From Pollutimonas nitritireducens (lineage in GTDB: Bacteria; Pseudomonadota; Gammaproteobacteria; Burkholderiales; Burkholderiaceae_B): a stretch of 64,000 bases of DNA. Made by a program: the position numbers and the translations under genes. Shown in pieces: positions 49,141 to 57,978 of this stretch. Each line of letters begins with the position of its first letter. The stretch's first letter is position 1. The stretch is from the NCBI RefSeq assembly GCF_002849615.1, contig NZ_PDNV01000012.1, positions 62,001 to 126,000 on the forward strand, given 5' to 3'. The notes under the pieces were generated by a model that saw nothing but the letters and a program-made list of their open reading frames with translations, did no database searches and had not been told where the DNA came from.

Positions 49141-49566
49141 ATGATTAAACATGCATCGGCAGTCTGGAAGGGAAGTATCAAGGAAGGTGGTGGCACGATC
49201 TCAACCGAGACGGGGGTGCTGAACAACGCTCCCTATGGCTTCAAGTCCAGGTTCGAAGATGGCCCGGGAACGAATCCGGAAGAACTCATCGGTGCCGCGC
49301 ATGCAGGCTGCTTTTCCATGGCTTTGTCGCTAATGCTGGGCGAGGCCGGTCTTACACCGGAAAGCATAAATACCAGTGCAGCGGTAACCCTCGAAAAGGT
49401 CGGCGATGGCTTTGCCATCACTGCCAGCCATCTTACGGTCGTCGCCCGCATACCAGGAGCGGACGAGGCCAAGTTTGACGAGATTGCAAACCAGGCCAAA
49501 GCGGGGTGCCCGGTATCCAAGGTGCTTAATGCCAAGATAACGATGGATGCAAGGCTCGAAGCCTGA
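49141..49566 (+). CDS. OsmC-family peroxiredoxin
   Basis: OsmC/Ohr-type peroxide reductase. The ATG at 49141 follows AGGAGCAGTG and gives 141 residues; a GTG at 49138 is directly before it. The two family cysteines are in HAGCFSMALSL and KAGCPVSKVL. It starts 29 bp after sufT on the same strand and could be read through with the suf genes, fitting an oxidative-stress role. A strong hairpin terminator follows. Confidence 0.93.
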   Translation: MIKHASAVWKGSIKEGGGTISTETGVLNNAPYGFKSRFEDGPGTNPEELIGAAHAGCFSMALSLMLGEAGLTPESINTSAAVTLEKVGDGFAITASHLTVVARIPGADEAKFDEIANQAKAGCPVSKVLNAKITMDARLEA

Positions 49567-49597
49567 TCATCGGTACAAGCAACTATTCTGCTGTGTT

Positions 49598-49632
49598 CTC
49601 TGGCCTGCGCTTGCACAGGCCAGAGTGGTTTT
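49598..49632 (+). terminator. Terminator after the suf-osmC genes
   Basis: CTCTGGCCTG and CAGGCCAGAG form a perfect 10-bp stem with an 8-base loop, followed by TGGTTTTC. It lies between the convergent osmC-like and LuxR-type genes. The plus strand has the better T-run. Confidence 0.7.
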
Positions 49633-50450
49633 CAAGGTCGAATTCCAGTCCGCGCCCGGGCCGCCGTGCCCGGTCTGAAGTCGATATTGTTATGTGCTTC
49701 AAGCTCGGGCTTGATGGGTGCGGAACCGGACTCCTGATTTCCGCTGATCGACGCCCAACCCAGTGTGGCGCCGCGCGACACAGCGGCATAAACTGCCGCG
49801 TTCCGGTTATGTACGTCAAGGCGCTGATATAGGGTTTCGGTATGGGCCTTTGCGGTCGCCACCGAGATATTCAGGTAGCGGCCCACTGTCTTCATGGGAT
49901 AGCCCCGGGCAAGCAGTACCAGGACTTCGTATTGACGCGGAGTCAGCCCCAGCATCTGGCATTCCGAATTGGCCTCCGATACCATCTTAGGTTTTGTTTC
50001 GGGTGCGGGAGGCCATTTGACCGATTCGTATAACGGTGTCAGCGTCTGGGGTGGTTTGCTTCCGTTGGGCCGCAACGGAAAGCACGTGCCGCCTGCCAGT
50101 ATCAGGCGTACCGATGCTTGCAACACTTCCGGTGGTACATTCTTGGGCACATACCCAGCCACAGAGGCTGGCAACCCCTTGGCCGAAGTCGGCATATCGC
50201 TGCTTTCGGCCAGTAATAAGACGGCCTTGGGCGAATAGGATCGATCGGCGGCCGTTACCAGGTCGTGCACGTCGTCCAGCGACGAGATCGACAGGAGCAA
50301 AAGGGCGCATTGGCCGGACTTGTGAACGTCTTGCGGGGGGGACGCATATTCGCCGCCTTCCAGTTGCACGCCCGGCACGACATCCGATAAAAGCTGCAAG
50401 ATACCGAGCCTTAGCAAGGGGTGAGGCTCGATGACAATAATAGTCGGCAT
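49632..50450 (-). CDS. LuxR-type regulator with a degenerate receiver domain
   Basis: The ATG at 50450 (AGGAAGAAGA upstream) gives 272 residues. The first ~120 have a receiver-like fold (TIIVIEPHPLLRLGILQLL) but the phosphoacceptor aspartate is replaced, Ser54 in ALLLLSISS standing where LLLD is expected. The C-terminal LuxR helix-turn-helix is intact (LTPRQYEVLVLLARGYPMKTVGRYLNISVATAKAH). It lies downstream of the curli genes on the same strand, so by position and fold it could play the part of CsgD; this is inference. Confidence 0.82.
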   Translation of the reverse strand: MPTIIVIEPHPLLRLGILQLLSDVVPGVQLEGGEYASPPQDVHKSGQCALLLLSISSLDDVHDLVTAADRSYSPKAVLLLAESSDMPTSAKGLPASVAGYVPKNVPPEVLQASVRLILAGGTCFPLRPNGSKPPQTLTPLYESVKWPPAPETKPKMVSEANSECQMLGLTPRQYEVLVLLARGYPMKTVGRYLNISVATAKAHTETLYQRLDVHNRNAAVYAAVSRGATLGWASISGNQESGSAPIKPELEAHNNIDFRPGTAARARTGIRP

Positions 50451-50730
50451 TCTTCTTCTTCCTAGGTTCCTCGCCGCTCTTGTGAGCGCCGATTGAGTGG
50501 CTGAAGCACTAGGCCCCATGGCCGTCCGCCGTATGCGGTACTGTCACAAAGCGACGTCGGCACTGATTACCATCGTGATACAACCATCTGTCTAGTTCCG
50601 CTGATAGCGAAACGAATATCCAACTGGATTGTTTCTTTATGGTATTGGCACAGCGTTTAATACGCAAGCATATGCTGCATAAAACACGCTGTAAGTCATT
50701 ACTTTAAATAGACAAAATCCCTGGATGCCT

Positions 50731-51039
50731 TTAATCTGGGCATTTGAAGTGGTAGTTTCGGTCGGCCGCTCCGGCCTCGGAAAGCACTAAATCGATTTCA
50801 CATTCATCGTTGGGCGTACGACTTAAAGACATATGTGACAGCGCCGCCGGCACATTCGCCAGTACTGTGACGACTCCGCCTTGCCCTATCACGGTTTTAC
50901 CAGTGTCGCTCTTCTTCACGGTACGCACCTTATAGCGTAGCGTCGTGTCAGCGCTGCTGCGCACATAGGGTACAACGACAGCGGGCTGCGCTTTTGCAAA
51001 AGTCTCTAGCCAAACCTGTATATTGCTATCCGCGACCAT
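50731..51039 (-). CDS. CsgH/CsgC-like curli chaperone
   Basis: CsgC/CsgH proteins are periplasmic and stop premature curlin polymerisation. This 102-residue protein has the pattern of that family: a predicted all-beta body with LSHMSLSRTPNDECEIDLVLSE. The ATG at 51039 has GGAGAAGTGAA upstream and an in-frame stop lies just above it. The N-terminus (MVADSNIQVWLETF) is not a clear signal peptide, which is odd for a periplasmic protein. It follows the curlin gene. Confidence 0.65.
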   Translation of the reverse strand: MVADSNIQVWLETFAKAQPAVVVPYVRSSADTTLRYKVRTVKKSDTGKTVIGQGGVVTVLANVPAALSHMSLSRTPNDECEIDLVLSEAGAADRNYHFKCPD

Positions 51040-51157
51040 TTCACTTCTCCAGTATTTTGATCTGTGTCAAATTCACAACGTTCCCCGATGTGGACGCATT
51101 TTCTTGGATTGGGCCACAAGCAAGTAAAGTTCCCGCTTGTGGCCGTCCACAGGTAAA

Positions 51158-51859
51158 TTAACGCTGGTTGATGTAGGCCACGTTGCGATAGCCGTTAGAC
51201 TGCGACACCGTTGCAAGCTTGTCGGAGCCGGTTTGCTGTACTGTGGCTTCGTGTCCCATGCCACGCTGACTGATATTCGCTACCAGGTTGCTGCCATTCT
51301 GCGTGATGTAGGCGTCGTTATACTTTCCGCGTTGATCGATGGTTCCCTCGTTGTGAGCACCGCCTGTACCATGTTGAACGATACCGGCCGTGTTAAGAAC
51401 GCCGTCCTGCACGATGATGGCGTCCACATTGCTGCCGGTTTGAGTAATCCACGCATCGTTGCTGTAGCCGCCGCTTTTCTGCTCAATATGCGCGGTCTGG
51501 TTTACGCCATTGGACCACTGTCCTGGAACGTACTGCCAGCCGCCACCATGATGGCCACCTGTTCGTACCCACTGACCTACTCCCAGTTGGCCACCCTGAT
51601 TGATGGTCGCAGTACCGGCGCTACCATCCTGCGTGATAGCCGCCAACGAATTGGTGACCCGTTGTTGCAGAATGACGCCATCGTTGCCAAAACCGCTCTG
51701 TGAAATCGATGCGACGGCTCCGCTGTTGTCGTATTGTTCAACGGACGCGTCGTTGAACCAGCCTTGTTGGTAGATGCTGGCTTCATCGGCTGCCATGGCC
51801 GCAGTGGCGCCATAAGCGAGAGTGATGCCAATGGCGAGTGCAGACAATTTGATACTCAT
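51158..51859 (-). CDS. Curlin (CsgA/CsgB-like amyloid subunit)
   Basis: A secreted amyloid fibre subunit, 233 residues, with a signal peptide ending near residue 23 (AMA). The rest is Gln/Asn/Gly/Ser-rich with repeats of the curlin form (Q-x5-N/A-x-I-x-Q-x-G): for example ASIYQQGW, VEQYDNSGAVASISQSG, DAIIVQDGVLNTAGIVQ, ATVSQSNGYRNVAYINQ. A non-repeat Trp/His/Gly-rich insert lies at about 91-118. It is the only curlin gene here, so it may serve as both nucleator and major subunit. Confidence 0.88.
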   Translation of the reverse strand: MSIKLSALAIGITLAYGATAAMAADEASIYQQGWFNDASVEQYDNSGAVASISQSGFGNDGVILQQRVTNSLAAITQDGSAGTATINQGGQLGVGQWVRTGGHHGGGWQYVPGQWSNGVNQTAHIEQKSGGYSNDAWITQTGSNVDAIIVQDGVLNTAGIVQHGTGGAHNEGTIDQRGKYNDAYITQNGSNLVANISQRGMGHEATVQQTGSDKLATVSQSNGYRNVAYINQR

Positions 51860-51951
51860 ATGTTTCTCCTCAGAATAAAGACCAAATATTGCAAGCCAGT
51901 CCGGCGGTCTTTGATACCGAACGGCGGTACGACACTACTGATACGCTGTAA

Positions 51952-52893
51952 TCAAAGGTCTTTGGGAGCCGGCGAAACGGCGGTGGTATTTGAGTCCGCG
52001 GGCATATTGAGTGGGACTGAGGCGTAATTCGTCGCCTCCCGCAAGTAATTCTGAATAACTGGCAGATTCCAGTCGTTCTCGTTCCGAAGAACCCAGTTTC
52101 TGTCTTTGAGGCCTTGAACGGTAAGATGGACAACGGCAGCTTCTATGGCTTCCTTGACGCACAACTGCGCAGGCTCATTGGTTGTGATACCACCTTCAAT
52201 TTCCAGCAGGTCCTTGAAATTCACGAACTTATAGACGCTGGGACGCACTTCGTACGAAAAAATCGTCTTGGTGGTCGAAACGGTCTGCAAGACTTGGCCT
52301 GTCCGGATGTCCACACTGCGCAAGCCTATGGTCACCTGATCCATCCGGTATTGAGTTGACAATCCCACACCTAGGAACTTGGCACCGAGCCCGCCCGACC
52401 TGACATTGCTTTCATAGGAAATAATTCCTCCGTCTATCAGGATGGAGGCGGGGACGAGGGCCGGAATGAATATCTCCGGCGCGTCCTTCGCCTGTGAACC
52501 GTCCAGCGCACGCACAATTCGGCGTTCCGTCAGCAATTCTTGCAGGCTTTCGCGTTCGACCGGAGTAAACCAGCCCGACTCGCGCAGGGCCTTCACCAGC
52601 ATCGAGGCCGCGCCTTGAGTCACAGATGTCGAGAACGAACTATCCGGCGAAGGCTTGTATTGCCCCGTCTGGTCCCGGAACCCATAGACCGCTACAACGA
52701 CCTTGCCTTTCGGTGGTGGAAGGTTGCGCAGGTCATGTGATGTCGGAGTCGGGGGTGTCAGCTGTGCCGCAGTCGTCACCTGAACCGGTGTACTTGGTAC
52801 GGCGCACGCGCCCAGCGCGCCGCAAAGAATGGTAGTCACCCCAGCAAGGGCCAGGCGCTGATAGGCAGCGCGATTTTTATTTGTCGTATTCAT
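51952..52893 (-). CDS. csgG: Curli secretion channel lipoprotein CsgG
   Basis: CsgG forms the nonameric outer-membrane pore that exports curlin. The 313-residue protein has a lipoprotein signal with lipobox GALGAC (Cys30), followed by KGKVVVAVYGFRDQTGQYKP, the family's hallmark, and ILIDGGIISYESNVRSGGLG further in. It overlaps the upstream csgF stop by 4 bp and lies 92 bp before the curlin gene. Confidence 0.95.
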   Translation of the reverse strand: MNTTNKNRAAYQRLALAGVTTILCGALGACAVPSTPVQVTTAAQLTPPTPTSHDLRNLPPPKGKVVVAVYGFRDQTGQYKPSPDSSFSTSVTQGAASMLVKALRESGWFTPVERESLQELLTERRIVRALDGSQAKDAPEIFIPALVPASILIDGGIISYESNVRSGGLGAKFLGVGLSTQYRMDQVTIGLRSVDIRTGQVLQTVSTTKTIFSYEVRPSVYKFVNFKDLLEIEGGITTNEPAQLCVKEAIEAAVVHLTVQGLKDRNWVLRNENDWNLPVIQNYLREATNYASVPLNMPADSNTTAVSPAPKDL

Positions 52894-53339
52894 CCCTGAT
52901 TGCTCACATTGAAGACCGTGGTCGCGCCCGTAAGCTTGTCCAGTGTCGTAATCGTCAAGTTGTTGGGATTGGTTGGCGATACAGCGACCGTGATCGTGAA
53001 ATTGCTGGTCTCCAGCGTGCCCGGTACAAAATTGCCATTGCCATCCATGATCTGGCCGCTGGCGGCTGTGGCCATCCGGTTTATCACGGTGCGTTCGATC
53101 GTCTCGTTAAGCAGTTGCGCCGGCGTTTTGTCTTCAATGCCGTAGGCGTCGGCGGCCGGGTCGGTGTGCTTGTTTGTGGCCAGTGCCGAATTCAACAACA
53201 CCGACCCGTTAAGGGCGTTGCCTCCAAATGATGGGTTCAACGGGTAGTACACGAGTTCGGATGCAGCAGCCTGACTTGCCAGGGCAACTGACGCAATCAA
53301 TAACGCAGTGCGTATGCGGTGTTCTGTTGTTTTTGCCAC
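52890..53339 (-). CDS. csgF: Curli assembly protein CsgF
   Basis: CsgF plugs CsgG at the cell surface and promotes nucleation. The GTG at 53339 has AAAGGAGAGATC before it and gives a normal signal peptide (MAKTTEHRIRTALLIASVALA, cleavage after AAA), so I prefer it; an ATG at 53354 adds five residues and abuts the csgE stop. The mature part starts SELVYYPLNPSFGGNALNG, the CsgF hallmark. About 149 residues, typical for the family. Confidence 0.93.
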   Translation of the reverse strand: MAKTTEHRIRTALLIASVALASQAAASELVYYPLNPSFGGNALNGSVLLNSALATNKHTDPAADAYGIEDKTPAQLLNETIERTVINRMATAASGQIMDGNGNFVPGTLETSNFTITVAVSPTNPNNLTITTLDKLTGATTVFNVSNQG

Positions 53340-53354
53340 GATCTCTCCTTTCAT

Positions 53355-53879
53355 TTACATCTCCTCGGGTCCTAGATCAGGGGTTTTCACCATGATCCGT
53401 TCTAGTTCACTGTCGTTGATGTTCTGGTAGACCAATTCAACAGCCGACCAACTGATCTTCTTGGTTGCGGCCCGCGCAGGCGGCAAGAAAGCATGGAACA
53501 TCCTTTTTTGTCGAAATTGCACCCAGATTTCGCTGCCAAATCGGGCCGAAGGACGTTCATGTATGGAAATGGTGTACTGGCCGCTGATATCTTTCTGGCG
53601 CCACCGCGAGCTGAAATACTGGTAAAAGTCTTTGCCCAGCACAGTGACGGTCCGATTGACCACGATTCCGCCCAAGGGGTCGTCGAACACGGATTTCCGC
53701 GGCTGGTCGGCGCCTGTCTTGGTAGGATCTGTGCCATTCACGGCGGGTTGAGGAAGCCGTGCTTTTGATACCACTGGCGCCACCTTTTCTGCATTTTTTG
53801 TAACAGGGGTGACAGCTGCAATGGTTGCGGCGCCATGCAAGGCAAATGCCAGTGGGGCCAGTACAGTCAGTAAACGCAT
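53355..53879 (-). CDS. csgE: Curli secretion specificity factor CsgE
   Basis: CsgE caps CsgG on the periplasmic side and guides curlin to it. The 174-residue protein has a signal peptide (MRLLTVLAPLAFALHGAATIAA), a Pro/Lys-rich stretch, then the CsgE domain with GGIVVNRTVTVLGKDFYQYFSSRW and GSEIWVQFRQKRMFHAFLPP. GGGAGAGGACTA precedes the ATG. It heads the csgE-csgF-csgG-curlin-csgH run, with csgF starting at its stop. Confidence 0.92.
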   Translation of the reverse strand: MRLLTVLAPLAFALHGAATIAAVTPVTKNAEKVAPVVSKARLPQPAVNGTDPTKTGADQPRKSVFDDPLGGIVVNRTVTVLGKDFYQYFSSRWRQKDISGQYTISIHERPSARFGSEIWVQFRQKRMFHAFLPPARAATKKISWSAVELVYQNINDSELERIMVKTPDLGPEEM

Positions 53880-54135
53880 CTAGTCCTCTCCCTGCAGCGA
53901 TCTTGGTTTTATTTAGTAATACCGAGGCAGGAAGGGATGCAGATGCATGTCTTCGAGTCCTCCGTCCCGCCACCTTTGTATCCTTATGTCATTTCTTCTT
54001 AACTTAAAGAAACGAAATGCATGGATGTATCTTAGGGGCGTAGGCTTCTCGAAACATGCGGTAGATGGCGTAAGCCGCGTTCAGCTTTTCGTCATAGATG
54101 AGGCCGCCACGGCCGTAGCCGAACGGCCTAGGCCG

Positions 54136-54618
54136 CTATGCTACTTTCATGGGTGCAAGCAGCGAACCATTCAGCGCGGACTGCATTTGGAGCTGGTCCG
54201 TCTCAAGATGGGCAATGGCGCCATCGGTCGCGTGGTAGATGACGGTTACGCGGCTGGTTTGAATTTCTCTTAGCTGGTTCAGCGTAAGCTGAAAATGATC
54301 GGCAATCGTGGCGTCATCGATATGCGACAAAGCTTTTGGAACGTAGAGATCCTTGAAGAATAGGTCGTGATGCCGGGCCCAAAGCACGAGTATCAAGGCA
54401 TTGGTCGCGCCAACCAGCAGGTAGGTGGCCAGGGTAGTCACGGTGGGGATGTAAGGTTCCAGCGCGGAGAGCTGCTGTGCGCTTCCAGTCGTAGCGGCTT
54501 CCACCACACCCACGACTCCACGGGTAAACAAATAGAAGAAGCCGATCCATCCAATTGCAGTCAGCGTCGTGTCAATCGCCAGAAAAACACTCGAACGCTG
54601 CGTTGTGATAATCATCAT
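54136..54618 (-). CDS. pgaD: PNAG biosynthesis protein PgaD
   Basis: PgaD is the small inner-membrane partner of the PgaC glycosyltransferase; in E. coli c-di-GMP stabilises their complex. The 160-residue protein has two membrane helices near 18-40 and 60-80 ([32 protein letters not shown]) and a cytoplasmic C-terminus. The start overlaps the pgaC stop; the open frame upstream continues antisense-like across pgaC and is not used. It ends the pga operon. Confidence 0.88.
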   Translation of the reverse strand: MMIITTQRSSVFLAIDTTLTAIGWIGFFYLFTRGVVGVVEAATTGSAQQLSALEPYIPTVTTLATYLLVGATNALILVLWARHHDLFFKDLYVPKALSHIDDATIADHFQLTLNQLREIQTSRVTVIYHATDGAIAHLETDQLQMQSALNGSLLAPMKVA

Positions 54619-55943
54619 GACAACTCCTTTATGCCGCGATCCGGACTGGACCAACGCGCTCGCTGGCGCCGGATGCGAAGCATGACTTTGGGGAAACTGA
54701 AGAGGGTGGTGAAAAAGTTGATAATCCAGTATGCAAATGGATACCAGATGATCCAGTACAAAGAGCGGGGAAGGGCAGGTTCGTACCGCCGATCTATCAG
54801 GATGCTGACCGAGAACTGCAGCAGACACACCATGGCGAGCACCATGCCGGTGAATGCTGGTGGAAGAAAGGTGGTGACTTGTATATTGCTGGGCAGGGGC
54901 ATGATATGGCCCAGGATCCAAAGGACAATTGAAAGAGCCAGTGCAAAGGCCCAGGCTATGGATAATGAGTATTCCAACATCAACAGCCACATCCGGCGAT
55001 ACTTCCAGTTCCATATACTGACGAGATTCTTCAGGAAGACTTCCGCGCCTCCTTGGGCCCAGCGTACCCGTTGTTTCCACAGCCCTTGAAGCGTTTCGGG
55101 CATGAGAATCCAGCATAAGGCCCGTGGCTCATACAGGACGCTCCAGTTCTCGCGTTGTAGTTTCCACGTGATGTCTATATCTTCCGTAATCATGTCCAGG
55201 CTCCAGTAATCCACCTGGTCAAGCGCCTGCCGCCGGAACGCGGCGACTACACCGGAAACGGAAAACAGCTGTCCGTAAACCCGTTGCGTGCGTTTGATAA
55301 GGCCGATGATGGAGGAGAACTCACCGACCTGTATGCGTCCAATGAGTGTCGATCGGGTACGTATACGAGGATTTCCGGTTACGGCTGCCACATTCGGGTT
55401 GTGAAGCATGGGAGCAACGAGATAACGAACGGCGTCCGGATCGAGATGCGCGTCGCCGTCTATGCAAACTAGGTATTCGCTGCGCGCGGCCATGGCTCCC
55501 ATGCGTAGCGCCATGGCTTTTCCCTGATTTTGCGCCAGATGTATCACTCGCAGCCTGGGATTGTCCGCTGTCAGTCTATCCAGCATCGCAGGCGTCGCAT
55601 CGGACGATCCGTCGTTGACAGCTATTACTTCGATATTGGCATAGTCTTGGTTCAGCGCCGCCTGGATTGTTTCCTCGCCGTGATGCTCCTCGTTATAGCA
55701 AGGAATTATTATGGTAATTAGAGGTTGTCCAGCAAGGTCCGGCGAGCGGTATGGCCGCCAGTTCCAATGACGTTCTGAACTGAACCAGAAGTAGAGACCC
55801 CCGGCAATCCATATCCCCGACATGAACAATGGATAGAAAAAAACAAAGTTAAGCAAGACGCTGCTTGTCAGCACGAGAGTCAGGCCGATAGGCGCACCAA
55901 GCGCAATACACAACACCAACAGGGCAATGAGTCGATCAATCAT
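54615..55943 (-). CDS. pgaC: PNAG synthase glycosyltransferase PgaC
   Basis: PgaC polymerises UDP-GlcNAc into poly-beta-1,6-N-acetylglucosamine at the inner membrane. From ATG 55943 it is 442 residues, with membrane segments at both ends and a GT2 domain between: [54 protein letters not shown] and QRVRWAQGG (QxxRW). The start overlaps pgaB by 8 bp and the end overlaps pgaD, so the genes are coupled. Confidence 0.95.
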   Translation of the reverse strand: MIDRLIALLVLCIALGAPIGLTLVLTSSVLLNFVFFYPLFMSGIWIAGGLYFWFSSERHWNWRPYRSPDLAGQPLITIIIPCYNEEHHGEETIQAALNQDYANIEVIAVNDGSSDATPAMLDRLTADNPRLRVIHLAQNQGKAMALRMGAMAARSEYLVCIDGDAHLDPDAVRYLVAPMLHNPNVAAVTGNPRIRTRSTLIGRIQVGEFSSIIGLIKRTQRVYGQLFSVSGVVAAFRRQALDQVDYWSLDMITEDIDITWKLQRENWSVLYEPRALCWILMPETLQGLWKQRVRWAQGGAEVFLKNLVSIWNWKYRRMWLLMLEYSLSIAWAFALALSIVLWILGHIMPLPSNIQVTTFLPPAFTGMVLAMVCLLQFSVSILIDRRYEPALPRSLYWIIWYPFAYWIINFFTTLFSFPKVMLRIRRQRARWSSPDRGIKELS

Positions 55944-57969
55944 GGAAGGGATACCAGGCGTTTGAGATTGCGGGCCGGATGACGTCCAGTCGGGGTTCGT
56001 TTTTGGTGAAGTCGTCGGGGTAATAGCCAAAGCTTCTGGCGCCGCTCAATTGCAGTCGCTTCAGCCAGCGAGCCATCAACTCGGAATCGATGTGTCCGGA
56101 ATCTTCCTGGCCTTCAGTTGGCCGCCAATCACGGCCTTGTATCTCGAATACCGTCTTGTTCAAAGCGCCCGGTCGACTCCCGACAGTAGTGACCAGCCTG
56201 CCGAGCCAGGCATCGGCTTCATCGGCAGGGACGTTCTCCATCCACGGCATTGCCATGGGCGCTGTCCAGTTATAAGCCGCCAGGAAATCGTCCAGGTTCT
56301 GTGCAAACCACGCTTCGCTCTCGGGGTTAAGAATCGGCTCGGCAAAGATGTTCCGTGCCGTCTTGATCTGTGGGCCCCGTATGGCGCGGACATGTTCGGT
56401 CAGCTCCTTGGTAAAGTCGACCAGATACTGGCTTTTGTAGCGGGTCCACCGATGCATGGTGTCCTGATCGGCACGCAATTCCTGAATACTTCCTGGAAGG
56501 CCGGCTTTCTGATAGGCGGCCAAGGCGGGGGGGCTGGCATCTTCATAGTCGGACAGAATCGCATCGTCGTGAAAGAGGATGCCGTTGAAAATGGAATGTT
56601 TGGCCAGGTCTTCATAGATTTCCGTGATCTGCTGGCGGGCAACCGGGTCGAATGGGGAAAGTCGTCGATATTGGCTCGTGTCTATCGCTGTTACGCCGGT
56701 GTCTGGATTCCACCGCCTCACGCGCGGGATGGACGCCGATAAGTCGTAGCTGAGGACCGGCATCCATGCGTAGATGTCGACCGAAGCGCGGCTTTTTAAT
56801 TGCCAAGCGGCGCGATTGAAGAGGTCGGCCCTTACCGGCAGATGACGATTGGGAAAGTAAACCGACTTGACCAAACCGTCACCCGTGGGATCGGCGTATG
56901 CCTGCAGGAAGACGGTGGTGATTTTCATGTCCGAAATGCGTTGCACCAGGGCACCCAGATTTCGATCCATCTGGACGGGGTCCGGGTCATAGACGTAGTC
57001 CAGATCGACATGGGCGACGCGCATGACCTCGTTGTTCTCCATGACCGTGCTGACATTGGCAAAGTTGCGCAATTGCGGATCGTTGGACACCAGTACGCGC
57101 GGGGTATCGATCAGGTTATCGATGGAACCCAGGCCAGAATCCAGCGTCAATATCAGCGGATACCCCTGTTCCCGAACTATCTTCATTGTCTCGCCATTGG
57201 CGGCACCATAGGGCCAGACCCACACCCGCGGCTTCTTGCCGGTAGCCCGGATGATTTTGGCGGTGATCCGCTTTACATCTTCCGTAATGCGCGTTTGGAA
57301 TTCCGCATCGGTCTCGTATTTTCCGGTAGCGGCGTCATACACGCGGATGGCAGCGGCGGGCAGCAGATTTCCTTGAGGATTGCCCTGGATTCCGTAGTGG
57401 AGGTCATCGGTGTGTGCACCTATTTCCACAAGTCCAGAGCGTGCCACTTCGCTGACCTGGTCCCACGTCAGGAACCGTTCGCGTTCTATCATCCGGCCGC
57501 CAAAATTCACCTGTTTATCGTCCGGCGTATCCAGCCATTTGCCTACTGGGGCGAGGACGGCCGGCCAGTTGTAGGCCTTCAGCAGCGGAAATACCCGCGT
57601 ATAGAAGCTGCGGTATCCGTCGTCGAACGTAAGGAGTACCGCTTTTTCGGGTAGCGGTTTGCCACCCGCGCTGGCAGTCAGGATTTGATCGACCGTAATG
57701 GGTTGATAACCATTTTCCCGCAGCCAGGAGAACTGCTCCTTTAAGCGTTCCGTTGTGACACTTACGAATGTCTGGTCCGGGTCGGTGTCTTCGACATCAT
57801 GATAGGCCAGCGCCAGGTATTTATTCTTGGGCCAAGGTTCATTGAAGTTGTGGCTGGGACGTTGTTCCGGTGGAACGAACGCCGGAACGCTTTTGGAGCA
57901 TCCACTCAACAGCAAAAGAGAGCATAAGAAGCCGGCCATGTAACGTATAAAGCTAAAGTTGACAAACAT
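55936..57969 (-). CDS. pgaB: PNAG N-deacetylase lipoprotein PgaB
   Basis: PgaB partly deacetylates PNAG in the periplasm, which is needed for its export. The 677-residue protein has a lipobox at LLSGC (Cys24), a carbohydrate esterase 4 domain (LAYHDVED with the metal His-Asp, [12 protein letters not shown] with the catalytic Asp pair, [11 protein letters not shown]) and a C-terminal glycoside-hydrolase-like domain (about 310-670). It starts 9 bp after pgaA and overlaps pgaC. Confidence 0.95.
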   Translation of the reverse strand: MFVNFSFIRYMAGFLCSLLLLSGCSKSVPAFVPPEQRPSHNFNEPWPKNKYLALAYHDVEDTDPDQTFVSVTTERLKEQFSWLRENGYQPITVDQILTASAGGKPLPEKAVLLTFDDGYRSFYTRVFPLLKAYNWPAVLAPVGKWLDTPDDKQVNFGGRMIERERFLTWDQVSEVARSGLVEIGAHTDDLHYGIQGNPQGNLLPAAAIRVYDAATGKYETDAEFQTRITEDVKRITAKIIRATGKKPRVWVWPYGAANGETMKIVREQGYPLILTLDSGLGSIDNLIDTPRVLVSNDPQLRNFANVSTVMENNEVMRVAHVDLDYVYDPDPVQMDRNLGALVQRISDMKITTVFLQAYADPTGDGLVKSVYFPNRHLPVRADLFNRAAWQLKSRASVDIYAWMPVLSYDLSASIPRVRRWNPDTGVTAIDTSQYRRLSPFDPVARQQITEIYEDLAKHSIFNGILFHDDAILSDYEDASPPALAAYQKAGLPGSIQELRADQDTMHRWTRYKSQYLVDFTKELTEHVRAIRGPQIKTARNIFAEPILNPESEAWFAQNLDDFLAAYNWTAPMAMPWMENVPADEADAWLGRLVTTVGSRPGALNKTVFEIQGRDWRPTEGQEDSGHIDSELMARWLKRLQLSGARSFGYYPDDFTKNEPRLDVIRPAISNAWYPFHD

Positions 57970-57978
57970 ATTGGTTCT

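Noticed and set aside
54619-55116. Long N-terminal extension of the pgaD frame
   Set aside because: The extension overlaps pgaC in another frame and has no PgaD character; the real start is the MMIITT codons at 54618, overlapping the pgaC stop.
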